Counted from the stretch's first letter, positions 25,930 to 35,545 are shown. The stretch is 64,000 bases of DNA from Cumulibacter manganitolerans (GCF_009602465.1 NZ_WBKP01000016.1:1-64000); one strand, 5' to 3'. Notes: generated by a model not told the origin, from the letters alone. Numbers and translations: made by a program.

Positions 25930-27327
25930 ATGGCTGACTTTGATGTTGTTGTTCTGGGTGCGGGACCCGGCGGGTACGTCGCCGCGATCCGCGCGTCGCA
26001 GCTGGGCCTGAAGGCCGCGGTCGTCGAGCTGAAGTACTGGGGCGGCGTGTGCCTGAACGTCGGCTGCATCCCCTCGAAGGCGCTGCTGCGCAACGCCGAG
26101 CTCGCTCATCTCCTGGAGCACGATAAGGACAAGTACGGCATCACCGGCGATGCCTCGATGGCCTTCCAGCCCACCCACGCCCGGTCGCGCCAGGTCTCGA
26201 GCGAGATCGTCAAGGGCGTGCACTTCCTGATGAAGAAGAACAAGATCACCGAGATCGACGGGTGGGGCACCATCACCAGCCCGACCTCGATGGACGTCAA
26301 GCTCAGCGACGGCTCGACCAAGCAGATCACGTTCGACAACCTCGTCATCGCCACCGGCGCGACCACCCGGCTCATCCCCGGTACCGAGCTCTCCGAGCGG
26401 GTCGTGACGTACGAGGAGCAGATCCTCGACGACACCCTCCCGGGCTCGATCATCATCGCCGGCTCCGGAGCCATCGGCGTCGAGTTCGCCTACGTGATGA
26501 AGAACTTCGGCGTCGACGTCACGATCGTGGAGTTCCTCGACCGCATGGTGCCGACCGAGGACGCCGAGGTCTCCAAGGAGCTCGCCAGGCACTACAAGAA
26601 ACTCGGCGTGAAGGTGCTGCTGGGCACCAAGGTCGAGTCGATCGACGACTCGGGCGACAAGGTCAAGGTCACGGTCTCCCCCGCCAAGGGCGGCGACCAG
26701 CAGGTCCTCGAGGCGGACAAGGTGCTGCAGGCGATCGGCTTCGCGCCGCGGCTCGAGGGCTACGGCCTGGAGTCCCTCGGCGTGGAGATCACCGATCGCA
26801 AGGCGATCGCCGTCGACGAACGCGGCCGCACCAACGTGCCCAACGTGTACGCGATCGGCGACGTCACCGGCAAGATGATGCTCGCGCACACCGCCTCCGC
26901 CATGGGCATCGTCGCGGCCGAGACCATCGCGGGCGCCGAGACGATCGAGATCGATTTCGACATGATCCCGCGGGCGACGTACTGCCAGCCGCAGATCGCG
27001 TCGTTCGGGTACAGCGAGGAGCAGGCCAAGGAGAAGGGCTTCGACGTGAAGACGGCGAAGTTCCCGTTCTCGGCCAACGGCAAGGCCAAGGGGCTCGGTG
27101 ACACGGCAGGCTTCGTGAAGATCGTCGCCGACGCCAAGCACAACGAGATTCTCGGCGCGCACCTGATCGGCCCCGACGTCACCGAGCTCCTCCCGGCGCT
27201 GACCCTTGCCCAGAAGTGGGACCTCACCGCCGACGAGGTCGCCCGCAACATCTTTGCGCACCCGACGCTGTCGGAGGCCGTGATGGAGGCCGTGGAAGGC
27301 ATCGCTGGCCACATGGTCCACCTCTAG
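25930..27327 (+). CDS. lpdA: Dihydrolipoyl dehydrogenase (E3)
   Basis: 465 aa flavoprotein. FAD-binding [10 protein letters not shown] at the N-terminus, redox-active disulfide C41/C46 ([12 protein letters not shown]), NAD-binding [17 protein letters not shown], second FAD motif YAIGDV, and the C-terminal catalytic His-Glu dyad (AHPTLSEAV). It reoxidises dihydrolipoamide on E2 of the pyruvate/2-oxoglutarate dehydrogenase and glycine-cleavage systems. It is encoded alone, with E2 at the window start and E1 (aceE) at 46.8 kb, as is usual in actinobacteria. A sirtuin gene follows 73 bp downstream on the same strand with its own -10. Confidence 0.97.
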   Translation: MADFDVVVLGAGPGGYVAAIRASQLGLKAAVVELKYWGGVCLNVGCIPSKALLRNAELAHLLEHDKDKYGITGDASMAFQPTHARSRQVSSEIVKGVHFLMKKNKITEIDGWGTITSPTSMDVKLSDGSTKQITFDNLVIATGATTRLIPGTELSERVVTYEEQILDDTLPGSIIIAGSGAIGVEFAYVMKNFGVDVTIVEFLDRMVPTEDAEVSKELARHYKKLGVKVLLGTKVESIDDSGDKVKVTVSPAKGGDQQVLEADKVLQAIGFAPRLEGYGLESLGVEITDRKAIAVDERGRTNVPNVYAIGDVTGKMMLAHTASAMGIVAAETIAGAETIEIDFDMIPRATYCQPQIASFGYSEEQAKEKGFDVKTAKFPFSANGKAKGLGDTAGFVKIVADAKHNEILGAHLIGPDVTELLPALTLAQKWDLTADEVARNIFAHPTLSEAVMEAVEGIAGHMVHL

Positions 27328-27387
27328 CCTTTCCTCCGCGGGGGCGACCGGCGTCCGGCGGCGGCCAGGGCGGTGCCCCGGCGCCCG

Positions 27388-27393
27388 TAGGAT
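27388..27393 (+). promoter_or_regulatory. -10 element of leaderless sirtuin gene (TAGGAT)
   Basis: TAGGAT ends 7 nt before the ATG at 27401, and no Shine-Dalgarno is present, so the message is probably leaderless. Confidence 0.5.
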
Positions 27394-27400
27394 GGTCGGC

Positions 27401-28234
27401 ATGTCGCTCGCTCAGGGAACCGGTAGCAGCCTGGATCTGCATTGGCTCATCGACGAGATCGGCAACGGCGGCGTGGCCGTCCTGTGCGGCGCCGGCCTGT
27501 CGACCGACAGTGGCATTCCCGACTATCGCGGCCCGAACGCCCGGCCCCGGCGGCAGATCACCCTGCAGGAGTTCAGCCGCTCCGAGCAGTTCCGGCAGCG
27601 CTATTGGGCGCGGTCCTACGTCGGCTTCGAGAAGTTCGAGGTGGCGGGGCCCAACGCCGGCCACCACGCCCTTGCGGCGCTGCAGTCCCGCGGGTATGTC
27701 GGCGGGATCATCACCCAGAACGTCGACGGCCTGCAGCAGGAGGCCGGATCGGTGGGGGTCATCGACCTGCACGGCCGCATCGACGAGGTGATCTGCCTCG
27801 ACTGCCGCCAGGTGACCGCACGCCAGCAGCTGCAGGACCGGTTGCGCGTCGCGAACGCCGGCTTCCTGGAGCGGCACGACGGGGTCATCGCGCCGGATGG
27901 CGACGCGGATATCGCCGACACGGCGGGCTTCCACGTCGTGCCCTGCCTCAACTGCGGCGGGCGCCTCAAGCCACACGTCGTCATGTTCGGCGAGACCGTG
28001 CTGCCGGAGATCGTCGAGGCGTGCTACGCCGTGGTGGACGCCGCCGAGATGCTGCTCGTAGTCGGCTCGAGCCTGCAGGTGCAGTCGGGGCTCCGGTTCG
28101 TACGGCGGGCGCACGGCCACAAGCCCGTCGCGATCGTCAATCGGGGCCGGACCCGCGGCGACGCGATGGCCGACGTCCACCTCGAGCACGGCGTCAGCGA
28201 GACCCTCACGGCGATCGCCGACGCCCTCGACTGA
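27401..28234 (+). CDS. Sir2-family NAD-dependent protein deacylase, class II (SIRT4-like)
   Basis: 277 aa. NAD-binding GAGLSTDSGIPDYRG, TQNVDGL, catalytic His in LHGRI, GSSLQVQSG, and a structural zinc site from CLDC and CLNC. Several class II/SIRT4 features stand out: RQRYWARSYVG after the first motif, an APDGD insertion between the zinc pairs, and CGGRLKPHVVMFGETVLP. Human SIRT4 has lipoamidase activity on pyruvate dehydrogenase E2; here the gene lies next to lpdA, so removal of lipoyl or similar acyl groups from E2 is a reasonable hypothesis. General deacetylase activity is the alternative. ATG 27401 is chosen because a TAGGAT -10 lies 7 nt upstream. Confidence 0.92.
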   Translation: MSLAQGTGSSLDLHWLIDEIGNGGVAVLCGAGLSTDSGIPDYRGPNARPRRQITLQEFSRSEQFRQRYWARSYVGFEKFEVAGPNAGHHALAALQSRGYVGGIITQNVDGLQQEAGSVGVIDLHGRIDEVICLDCRQVTARQQLQDRLRVANAGFLERHDGVIAPDGDADIADTAGFHVVPCLNCGGRLKPHVVMFGETVLPEIVEACYAVVDAAEMLLVVGSSLQVQSGLRFVRRAHGHKPVAIVNRGRTRGDAMADVHLEHGVSETLTAIADALD

Positions 28235-28239
28235 GCCCG

Positions 28240-28301
28240 CCCCCGTTCAGTTGTGCCGACTTCGGGCGACGTCGCCCGAAGCGGTAACAACACAACGGGG
28301 G
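28240..28301. terminator. Bidirectional terminator between sirtuin gene and glnE
   Basis: The core is a perfect 22-bp palindrome, CTTCGGGCGAC/GTCGCCCGAAG (28260-28281), enclosed by an outer pair CCCCCGTT (28240) and AACGGGGG (28294-28301). It fills the space between two convergent genes. Confidence 0.75.
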
Positions 28302-31300
28302 TCACTCGCCGTAGAACAGCCGCTCGGCGACGTGCCGGGCGCGGCGGGTCTTGCGGGAGTAGTCGTCGAGGAACTCCTCGCTGGTCACCGTGTCGGGATA
28401 GCCGGAGAGGCGCGCGACCGCGACCAGGTCCTTCGGCAGCCGCGGGAGCTCGTCCGAGGCCTTGCCCTTGGCCAGCATGATCGCATCGCGGCACTTGGAG
28501 ACCAGCCGCCACGACTCGGCGAGCGCGTACGCGTCGTCACCGCTGATCAGCCCGGCCTCGGCCGCCCCGCGCAACGCCGTCAGCGTCGACGTGGTCCGCA
28601 GCTCGGAGTGCTCGTGGCCGTGCTGCAGCTGCAGCAGCTGCACGGTCCACTCGATGTCGGACAGCCCGCCGCGGCCGAGCTTGAGGTGCCGGTTGGGGTC
28701 GGCCCCCCGCGGCAGCCGCTCGGTGTCGACGCGCGCCTTGATCCTGCGGATCTCGCGCACCTGCTCCGGCGCCAGACCGCCCTCGGCGAACCGGATCGGG
28801 TCGATCAGCTGGGTGAACCGCGCCCCCAGCAGGACGTCGCCGGCAGCGGGACGAGCCCGCAGCAGGGCCTGCGTCTCCCACGGCTGGCTCCAGCGCGCGT
28901 AGTACTCCCGGAAGCCCTCGAAGGACCGTACGAGGGCACCGTTGCGGCCCTCGGGGCGCAGGTCGGCGTCCAGCCCGACCGCCGGGTCGGCGCCGGGCTT
29001 GGCGAGCAGCTTGATCATCAGCTCGACCGTCTGCAGCGCGATCTTCCGCGCGTCCTCCGGGTCGGCGCCCGGCCGTACGTCGTACACGTACACGACGTCC
29101 GCGTCCGAGCCGTAGCCGAGCTCTGCGCCGCCGTACCGGCCCATGCCGATCACCGCGATGTCGCACGGGAAGTCGCCCATCCCGATCTCGCGCTCGGAGC
29201 CGACCTGCTTGGCCGCCACCGAGAGCGCGGCGCGGATCGTCGCGTCGTTCAGGGCCGTCAACGCCGAGCCGACGTGCACGACGTCGATCCGGTGCAGGAT
29301 GTCCGCCGAGGAGATCCGCACCAGCTCGTGACGCCGGATCGACCGGATGGCGGCGATCGCCTCCTCCGGGTTCGCCGCCCGGCCGGCCGCGGCGAACATC
29401 TTCATCTCGATCGCGGTCTCCATGCGCGGCGCGAGCTGGGACAGCTCGGCGAACATCTGGATGGCCTCCGGCGCGCGGCCGAGCAGCCCCGCGACGTACT
29501 TGCTCGAGCCGAGGACCAGCGCCAGGTTCCCGCTCACCGCGCCCTCGTCGCGCAGCAGCCGCAGGTACCACGGCGTGCGGCCGAGCTGCTCGGAGACCTG
29601 GCGGTAGGCCAGCACACCGCCGTCGGGGTCGGGAGCGTCGGCGAACATCGACAGGATCGCCGGCAGCACGATGCGCTGCAGCGCAGCGGTCCGGCTGGTC
29701 CCGGCGGTCAGCGCCTCGACGTGCTTCAGGACGCCTTCGGGGCGTTCGAAGCCGAGCGCCCGCAGCCGCTGCACGGCCGCCTCGGTCGTGAGCCGCAGCG
29801 CCTCGCCCGGCACCGCCGCGACCGCCGACAGCAGCGGGCGGTAGAAGACCTTCTCGTGCAGGCGGCGCACCTCGCGGGCGTGCGCCTCCCGGTCGTGCAG
29901 CAGCGACTTCACGGGGTCGCCCTCGTAGCCGAGCGACCGCGCCAGGGTCAGCAGGTCGTGCTGGTCGGCGGGCAGCAGATGCGTGCGGCGCAACTGCGAG
30001 AGCATCACCCGATGCTCGAGGGTGCGCAGGAACCGGTACGAGTCGGCGAGCGTGCGCCCGTCCTCGCGGCCCACGTAGCCGCCGGCGGTCAGCGAGCGCA
30101 GCGCGTCGAGGGTCGCCGGCTCGCGGATCGACTCGTCGGCGCGCCCGTGCACCATCTGCAGGATCTGCACCGAGAACTCGATGTCGCGCAAGCCACCCGG
30201 GCCCAGCTTCAGCTCGCGGCCGGCCAGCTTGTCCGGGATGTTGTCCTCGACCCTGCGGCGCATCGACTGGACGTCGTCGACGAAGCCATCACGCTCGGCG
30301 GCCTGCCAGCACTGGGCGGCGATGGCCTCCATGTACTGCCCGCCGAGGTCCGGGTCGCCGGCGATCGGCCGGGCTTTCAGCAACGCCTGGAACTCCCAGG
30401 TGCGTGCCCAGCGGGAGTAGTAGGAGCGGTGGCCGTCCAGGGTGCGGATCAGCGCGCCCGCCTTGCCCTCGGGTCGCAGCGCGGCGTCGACCTCCCACGC
30501 GACCTCCTTGCAGATCCGCATCATCGCCGACGCCCACGTCGCGCCGTTGCGCATGGCGACGTCCTCGGGCGTGCCGTCGACCGGCTCGCCGACGTAGATG
30601 ACGTCGACGTCCGAGATGTAGTTCAGCTCGTGAGCGCCGCACTTGCCCATGCCGATCACGGCGAGCCGGACGCCGGACGCCCGCTCGCCCAGCTCGGCGG
30701 CCGCCACCGCGAGCGCCGTCTGCACCAGCGCGCCCGCCATGTCGGAGAGGTCGTCGGCCGCGGTCTCGAGGGACGCCTCCCCCACCAGGTCACGCGCGGC
30801 GACGTCCAGCAGCGCCCGCGTGTACGCGATGCGCAGCAACCGCACCGCCTCCGCACCGGTGGTGGTCGCCCGGCGGCCCGTCGGCCCGGTGCACGGGTCG
30901 TCGAGATCGGCGCCCACCGAGACGGCGATGCCGTCGAGGAGCTCCTGGAAGGACGCCGGCCGCTCCTTCAGCAGCCGCCACTGGCCCACGTTGGCACACA
31001 GCCATTCGCCGAGCGCCCGCGAGCTGCCGAGCACCGCGCACAGCCGCCGCGCGAAGTCGTCGTCGGCGCGCAGCGCCTCCAGCGCGCCCTCGTTGCCGCC
31101 GGCCTCGACGAGCCGGACGAGCAGCAGCACCGCCTGATCCGGGTCGGCTGCGTCGTTGAGCATGCGCACGAGCACCTCGGCGCGCTCGTCCGCGAAGTCG
31201 CCGCTCTCGGTCACCAGGCCCACGGGCAGCAGGAACCGCGCGACTCGGTCGGGGTCGGCGAAGTCCAGGCGCGCCAGCGGCTTGAGCCGCTGGCGCCCGG

Positions 31301-31334
31301 TGTCGACGGCCCGCGCCGGTCGCGGATCAGTCAT
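28302..31334 (-). CDS. glnE: Bifunctional glutamine synthetase adenylyltransferase/deadenylase
   Basis: 1010 aa, the expected size for GlnE. It contains two nucleotidyltransferase modules: the N-terminal (de-adenylylating) one with ISDVDVIYVGE and the C-terminal (adenylylating) one with GSDADVVYVYD, each followed by a helical regulatory region. It adds AMP to, or removes it from, the tyrosine of GlnA according to nitrogen state. ATG 31334 (MTDPRPARAV) is chosen: it overlaps the stop of the upstream amidotransferase gene by 8 bp, and an extension to 31466 would lie wholly inside that gene. It is last in the operon glnA2-amidotransferase-glnE. Confidence 0.96.
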   Translation of the reverse strand: MTDPRPARAVDTGRQRLKPLARLDFADPDRVARFLLPVGLVTESGDFADERAEVLVRMLNDAADPDQAVLLLVRLVEAGGNEGALEALRADDDFARRLCAVLGSSRALGEWLCANVGQWRLLKERPASFQELLDGIAVSVGADLDDPCTGPTGRRATTTGAEAVRLLRIAYTRALLDVAARDLVGEASLETAADDLSDMAGALVQTALAVAAAELGERASGVRLAVIGMGKCGAHELNYISDVDVIYVGEPVDGTPEDVAMRNGATWASAMMRICKEVAWEVDAALRPEGKAGALIRTLDGHRSYYSRWARTWEFQALLKARPIAGDPDLGGQYMEAIAAQCWQAAERDGFVDDVQSMRRRVEDNIPDKLAGRELKLGPGGLRDIEFSVQILQMVHGRADESIREPATLDALRSLTAGGYVGREDGRTLADSYRFLRTLEHRVMLSQLRRTHLLPADQHDLLTLARSLGYEGDPVKSLLHDREAHAREVRRLHEKVFYRPLLSAVAAVPGEALRLTTEAAVQRLRALGFERPEGVLKHVEALTAGTSRTAALQRIVLPAILSMFADAPDPDGGVLAYRQVSEQLGRTPWYLRLLRDEGAVSGNLALVLGSSKYVAGLLGRAPEAIQMFAELSQLAPRMETAIEMKMFAAAGRAANPEEAIAAIRSIRRHELVRISSADILHRIDVVHVGSALTALNDATIRAALSVAAKQVGSEREIGMGDFPCDIAVIGMGRYGGAELGYGSDADVVYVYDVRPGADPEDARKIALQTVELMIKLLAKPGADPAVGLDADLRPEGRNGALVRSFEGFREYYARWSQPWETQALLRARPAAGDVLLGARFTQLIDPIRFAEGGLAPEQVREIRRIKARVDTERLPRGADPNRHLKLGRGGLSDIEWTVQLLQLQHGHEHSELRTTSTLTALRGAAEAGLISGDDAYALAESWRLVSKCRDAIMLAKGKASDELPRLPKDLVAVARLSGYPDTVTSEEFLDDYSRKTRRARHVAERLFYGE

Positions 31335-32058
31335 CCGCGGGGCCCTCGGTCGCCAGCTGCGCGAATCGCACGATGAACGGCTCCCACACCTCGCGCAGGT
31401 CCGGGTGCGCGATTTCCGAGCGCCGCACCAGCTCCTCGGTGTCGAATCCCTTGCGCTGCAGCGCATCCTCGTTGTCGACGATCCACGACCGGAACGTCTC
31501 GTGCGTCGTCTCGAAATGGAACTGGGTCGCCCACATCCGATCGCCGAACCGGAAGGCCTGGTGGTCGTACAGCGGCCCGCCCATCAGATGCACCGCGCCG
31601 GGCGGCAGCTCGGCGATGACCTCGCCGTGGAACTGGATCACGTCGGGCGCCATCGGCAGCGTCTCGAACAGCTCGTCCTTGTAGGAGACGTCCTTGCGGC
31701 CCGAGAGCATCGGGCCGATCTCCATGCCCTCGCTCCCCCGCTCGACGCGGCCGCCGAGCGCCTGCGTGACGAGCTGCGCGCCGAGGCAGATCGCGAGGGT
31801 CGGGTGCGACGTGGCGGCCGCCCGCTGGAGCATCTCGAGGGTCTGCGAGCGCCACGGGAAGCCCTTGTCGGAGGTGGCGCTCAGCCCGCCGCCCAGCACG
31901 ATCGTCCCGGCGTACTGCGTCAGGTCGTCCGGCAGCGGATCACCGGCGTACGGGCGGATCACCACGCACTCGTAGCCGTGCTCGGTGAGCCAGTCCAGCA
32001 GCGGCCCGGGCGGGTCGGTCTTGTCGTGCTCGATGAAGGCGAACGGCTTGGTGGTCAT
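31327..32058 (-). CDS. Class I glutamine amidotransferase-like protein
   Basis: 243 aa, single GATase1 domain: nucleophile in ICLGAQLV, catalytic His/Glu in TQFHFETTHET, oxyanion region VLGGGLSA. Stand-alone domains of this kind hydrolyse glutamine or gamma-glutamyl compounds (GuaA-like or PuuD-like). It starts immediately after the glnA2 stop (TAGATG) and overlaps glnE, so all three are co-translated. In M. tuberculosis glnE and glnA2 are directly adjacent without it. Location beside a GlnA2-type ligase suggests release of ammonia or processing of gamma-glutamylated products, but this is inference. Confidence 0.9.
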   Translation of the reverse strand: MTTKPFAFIEHDKTDPPGPLLDWLTEHGYECVVIRPYAGDPLPDDLTQYAGTIVLGGGLSATSDKGFPWRSQTLEMLQRAAATSHPTLAICLGAQLVTQALGGRVERGSEGMEIGPMLSGRKDVSYKDELFETLPMAPDVIQFHGEVIAELPPGAVHLMGGPLYDHQAFRFGDRMWATQFHFETTHETFRSWIVDNEDALQRKGFDTEELVRRSEIAHPDLREVWEPFIVRFAQLATEGPADD

Positions 32059-33417
32059 CTACAGCACTCCGAGGTAGGACTCGATCTCGAACGGGGTCAC
32101 GCGGGCGCGGTAACCGATCCATTCCTGGCGCTTGTTGCGCAGGAAGTAGTCGAAGACGTGCTCGCCGAGGATCTGCGGCATGAGCTCGGACTCCTCCAGG
32201 CAGCTCAGCGCCTCGTAGAGGTTGTGCGGCAGGTCGGCGAAGCCCATGGCGCGGCGCTCGCGGGAGGTCAGCGCCGAGACGTCCTCCTCCGCGCCGGGCG
32301 GCAGCTGGTACTCCTCCTCGACACCCTTCAGGCCCGCGCCGATGAGCACCGCGAGCGCCAGGTACGGGTTGCAGGCGGGATCCGGCGAGCGCACCTCGAT
32401 GCGGGTCGAGCTGGACTTGCCCGGGCTGTACTGCGGCACCCGGATCAGCGCCGACCGGTTGGCGTGCCCCCAGCACACCCACGCGGGCGCCTCGGAGATC
32501 TCCCCCTCGCCCTCGAAGGCGTAGAGGCGCTTGTAGGAGTTCACGAACTGGTTGGTCACCGCGGTGAGCTCGCGCGCGTGCCGCAGGATCCCTGCGATGA
32601 AGTGCCGGGCGGTCTTCGACAGCGACAGCTCGTCGGTCGGGTCGTGGAAGGCGTTGTTCTCGCCCTCGAACAGCGAGATGTGGGTGTGCATGCCGCTGCC
32701 GGCGTGCATCGTGAACGGCTTCGGCATGAAGGTGGCGTACACGCCCTCCTCGAGCGCCGTCTCCTTCATCATGTGCCGGAAGGTCATGATGTTGTCGGCC
32801 GTGGTGAGCGCGTCGGCGTACCGCAGGTCGATCTCCTGCTGGCCCGGCGCGACCTCGTGGTGGCTGAACTCGACGGAGATGCCCATCGCCTCCAGGGCCG
32901 TCACCGCGCGGCGGCGGAAGTCGTGCGCCTTGATGTGCGTGGGCATGTCGAAGTAGCCGCCCTGGTCCACCGGCCGCGGGGGCTTGCCGGACGCCGGCTC
33001 GTCCTCGAGCAGGAAGAACTCCATCTCCGGGTGGGTGTAGCAGCTGAAGCCCATGTCGGAGGCCTTGGCCAGGACCCGGCGCAGCACGTGCCGCGGATCG
33101 GCCCAGGCCGGGGAGCCGTCGGGCATCTTGATGTCGCAGAACATCCGAGCCGTGTCGGAGGGCTCGCCGTTCTCCATCGGGATGACCTGGAACGTCGTCG
33201 GGTCGGGGTGCGCGACCATGTCGCTCTCGGTGACGCGGGCGAAGCCCTCGATCGCCGAGCCGTCGAAGCCGATGCCCTCCTCGAAGGCCGACTCGAGCTC
33301 GGCGGGGGCGATCGCGACGGCCTTGAGGAATCCCAGGACGTCGGTGAACCACAGCCGGACGAACTTGATGTCGCGCTCTTCGATGGTGCGCAGGACGAAC
33401 TGCTGCTGACGATCCAC
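32059..33417 (-). CDS. glnA2: Glutamine synthetase type I, second paralogue
   Basis: 452 aa from a GTG start with GGAG upstream. GSI blocks are present (GIGFDGSAIEGF, PEMEFFLLEDE, SGMHTHISLFEG, NRSALIRVPQYSPGKSSSTR). The adenylylation loop differs from GlnA: EYQLPPGAEEDV instead of LYELPPDEA. This is the GSI-alpha/GlnA2 type, 21 residues shorter than GlnA, and orthologous in position to Rv2222c. Such paralogues can be glutamine synthetases or gamma-glutamylpolyamine synthetases; sequence alone does not decide. It is first gene of the glnE operon, with its promoter in the 57-bp gap before it. Confidence 0.94.
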   Translation of the reverse strand: MDRQQQFVLRTIEERDIKFVRLWFTDVLGFLKAVAIAPAELESAFEEGIGFDGSAIEGFARVTESDMVAHPDPTTFQVIPMENGEPSDTARMFCDIKMPDGSPAWADPRHVLRRVLAKASDMGFSCYTHPEMEFFLLEDEPASGKPPRPVDQGGYFDMPTHIKAHDFRRRAVTALEAMGISVEFSHHEVAPGQQEIDLRYADALTTADNIMTFRHMMKETALEEGVYATFMPKPFTMHAGSGMHTHISLFEGENNAFHDPTDELSLSKTARHFIAGILRHARELTAVTNQFVNSYKRLYAFEGEGEISEAPAWVCWGHANRSALIRVPQYSPGKSSSTRIEVRSPDPACNPYLALAVLIGAGLKGVEEEYQLPPGAEEDVSALTSRERRAMGFADLPHNLYEALSCLEESELMPQILGEHVFDYFLRNKRQEWIGYRARVTPFEIESYLGVL

Positions 33418-33474
33418 GGTTGTTCTCCCTACGACTGGTACGGCGCCGCCTCTAGTCTGCCTGGACCCGGTTTC

Positions 33475-34683
33475 CTACTTGTTACCGGCTTTCCAGGTCT
33501 CCCAGTCGACGTTCCAGTCACCCCATCCGTCGCCCGGCTTGAGCTCGAGCTCGGCGCCGCTGATGATCACGATGTCGCCGTACCGCGCGTTCTCGTAGAA
33601 CCACTTGCCGTTCTCCATCGACAGGTTGATGCAGCCGTGCGAGACGTTGCGCACGCCCTGGTCGGCCACCGACCACGGCGCGGCGTGCACGAACTCGCCC
33701 GACATCGAGATGCGGGTCGCGTACGGCACCTCCTCGTAGTAGCCGTCGGGCGCGTCGGTGGGCAGCCCCCAGGTCGAGGAGTCCATGATCTTCTTCTCGT
33801 ACTTCTCCTGCACCACATGGATGCCGTTCTGCGACGGGTACTTCGGCATGCCCAGCGAGCCGGGCATCGTGCGGATCAGCTTCCCGTTCTGGTACACCTT
33901 CAGCTGCAGGTCCGAGCTGTCGATCTTGGAGATCACCGAGTCGCCGATGACGAAGTCGGTGTGGTGGTCCTTCTGGCCGTACAGCCCGCCGCCGAGGTCC
34001 TTGCCGTAGATCTGCACGTCGAGGCTCACGGTGGTGCCGGGCGTGTAGAAGTCCTTGGGCCGCCAGTGCGCCTCCTTGCTGGAGAACCAGTACCAAGCGC
34101 CTTCCACCGGCGGGTTGGTCGTGACCTTCATGTACTGCTCGGCGGTGTTCTTGTCCTTGATCGGCTCGTCGAAACGCACGATCAGCGGCATGCCGACCCC
34201 GTAGGTGCCGCCCGCCTTGCTGGGCAGGGTGCTCACCGCGGTCTGGTTGGTCGGGACGACGGTCTGGATGGTGCCCGTGTACTGCTTGGCCGCGCCCTCG
34301 ACGCTGGTGGTCTCGGCGGTCACGGTGTACGTGCGGGCGTATCCGAACGGCTCGCCGGAGGTCCAGGTCAGGCCGTCCGGCGCGAGCGTGCCCTGCACCT
34401 GCTTGCCCTCGCTGTTGGTGACGGTCACCGATGTCATGGTGCCCTGGGCGGCCGTGACGACCAGCGGGGTGAGCGGGTTGACGTTCGTGGACCCGTCGGG
34501 CGGGTTCATCGTCACCGCCGTCGTGATCGGCGCCTTCGTCGTCGTGGGCGCCGCTTCGCTCGTCGGCGCGCCACCGCCGGCGCTCGTCGAGCCGCTGCCG
34601 GTCGTGCAGGCGCTCACGAGCAGGAGGGCCAGCACGGCGATCAGGGCCAGGGCGGCCTGGGTGGCGGGAGACCTACGGTTCAT
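33475..34683 (-). CDS. L,D-transpeptidase lipoprotein (YkuD, Ig-like domains)
   Basis: 402 aa. Signal peptide with lipobox LVSAC (Cys26), then a Ser/Thr/Ala-rich linker, two Ig-like domains (about 55-250) and the YkuD catalytic domain with SHGCINLSMENGKWFYENA, whose Cys is the nucleophile. It matches the architecture of mycobacterial LdtMt2. It forms 3-3 cross-links in peptidoglycan at the outer membrane face and is the usual target of carbapenems. It is monocistronic between glnA2 and a metal-receptor gene, on the same strand as both. Confidence 0.95.
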   Translation of the reverse strand: MNRRSPATQAALALIAVLALLLVSACTTGSGSTSAGGGAPTSEAAPTTTKAPITTAVTMNPPDGSTNVNPLTPLVVTAAQGTMTSVTVTNSEGKQVQGTLAPDGLTWTSGEPFGYARTYTVTAETTSVEGAAKQYTGTIQTVVPTNQTAVSTLPSKAGGTYGVGMPLIVRFDEPIKDKNTAEQYMKVTTNPPVEGAWYWFSSKEAHWRPKDFYTPGTTVSLDVQIYGKDLGGGLYGQKDHHTDFVIGDSVISKIDSSDLQLKVYQNGKLIRTMPGSLGMPKYPSQNGIHVVQEKYEKKIMDSSTWGLPTDAPDGYYEEVPYATRISMSGEFVHAAPWSVADQGVRNVSHGCINLSMENGKWFYENARYGDIVIISGAELELKPGDGWGDWNVDWETWKAGNK

Positions 34684-34789
34684 CGAGTTTCCAGACGGGC
34701 GAGAGCGTGACGGCAGGTGTCACTGCGGTGAGCGGCGGGGGCGGGGACGAAGAGCCATTCTCCCACAGAAACCGAGGTCATGGCCTCGA

Positions 34790-35545
34790 CTAGATCGACA
34801 TCACCGGTCCGCGAGCGGCGCCGCCGATCACCGCGTGCGCCGCCACGAGCGACGGGCCGTACCAGGTGAGGTAGCGACCCTCGAACAGCGCGCACCGGCG
34901 GCCGGCGAACGCCTCGGGACCGTCGGAGAGGCTGAACGGATACGGCTCGTCGGGCAGCAGGATCAGCTCGGCGTCGATGCCGGGCTCGACGCGGGGATAA
35001 CGCGGCTCGGTGACGACGTTGACCAGGCCGAGCCGCTGGATCAGGTCACCGGAGAAGGTCTGCGATCCGACGGCCATCCACGGCTTGCGCCAGATGAAGC
35101 ACGCCGTGCGGACGCCGATAAGGTCCGGATCCGGTCGCTCCCAGACACGGCCCGCGGTGTCCAGCCAGGCGGACCGCGGCAGGCCGAGGGCGTCCAGCAG
35201 CCGCGCGATCGAGCCGAGAGCGGCATCGAGCGTGTCGGGGCTGGTGACGTAGACGGGGATGCCGGCGTCCCGCAACGCCTCCACGTCGGCCTGCTTGTTC
35301 TCCTCCTTGTTGGCCACCACGACGTCCGGCCGCAGGGCGGTGATGCGCTCGATGCCGGGCTTCTTGGTGCCGCCGATCCGCTCGGCGCGCAGGTCCGCCG
35401 GGTGCGTGCACCAGTCGGTCACGCCCACGAGCAGGCCCGGGTACTCGTACGCGATGGTCTCGGTGAGCGACGGGACCAGGCTGACGACGCGGCGCACGTC
35501 GCCGAGCCTCAGCTCGACGCCCAGGTCGTCAACGACGCTGCGCAT
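34790..35545 (-). CDS. Helical backbone metal receptor (BtuF-like fold), apparently cytoplasmic
   Basis: 251 aa with the periplasmic-binding-protein class III layout: VVSLVPSLTETIAYEYPGLL, DWCTHPADL, ALRPDVVVANKEENK, a long linker helix, and a C-terminal lobe with FIWRKPWMAVGSQTFSGDL. These are the features of BtuF-type cobalamin/haem/siderophore binders. There is no signal peptide or lipobox at the N-terminus and no ABC transporter genes nearby. It overlaps the upstream ribonuclease gene by 17 bp. The ligand is unknown; Cys46 and nearby His could take part. Confidence 0.83.
   Translation of the reverse strand: MRSVVDDLGVELRLGDVRRVVSLVPSLTETIAYEYPGLLVGVTDWCTHPADLRAERIGGTKKPGIERITALRPDVVVANKEENKQADVEALRDAGIPVYVTSPDTLDAALGSIARLLDALGLPRSAWLDTAGRVWERPDPDLIGVRTACFIWRKPWMAVGSQTFSGDLIQRLGLVNVVTEPRYPRVEPGIDAELILLPDEPYPFSLSDGPEAFAGRRCALFEGRYLTWYGPSLVAAHAVIGGAARGPVMSI

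Noticed and set aside
31156-34710. Plus-strand ORF of 1184 codons
   Set aside because: Antisense shadow of glnE, the amidotransferase gene, glnA2 and ldt; no recognisable domain, while the minus-strand products are clear families.
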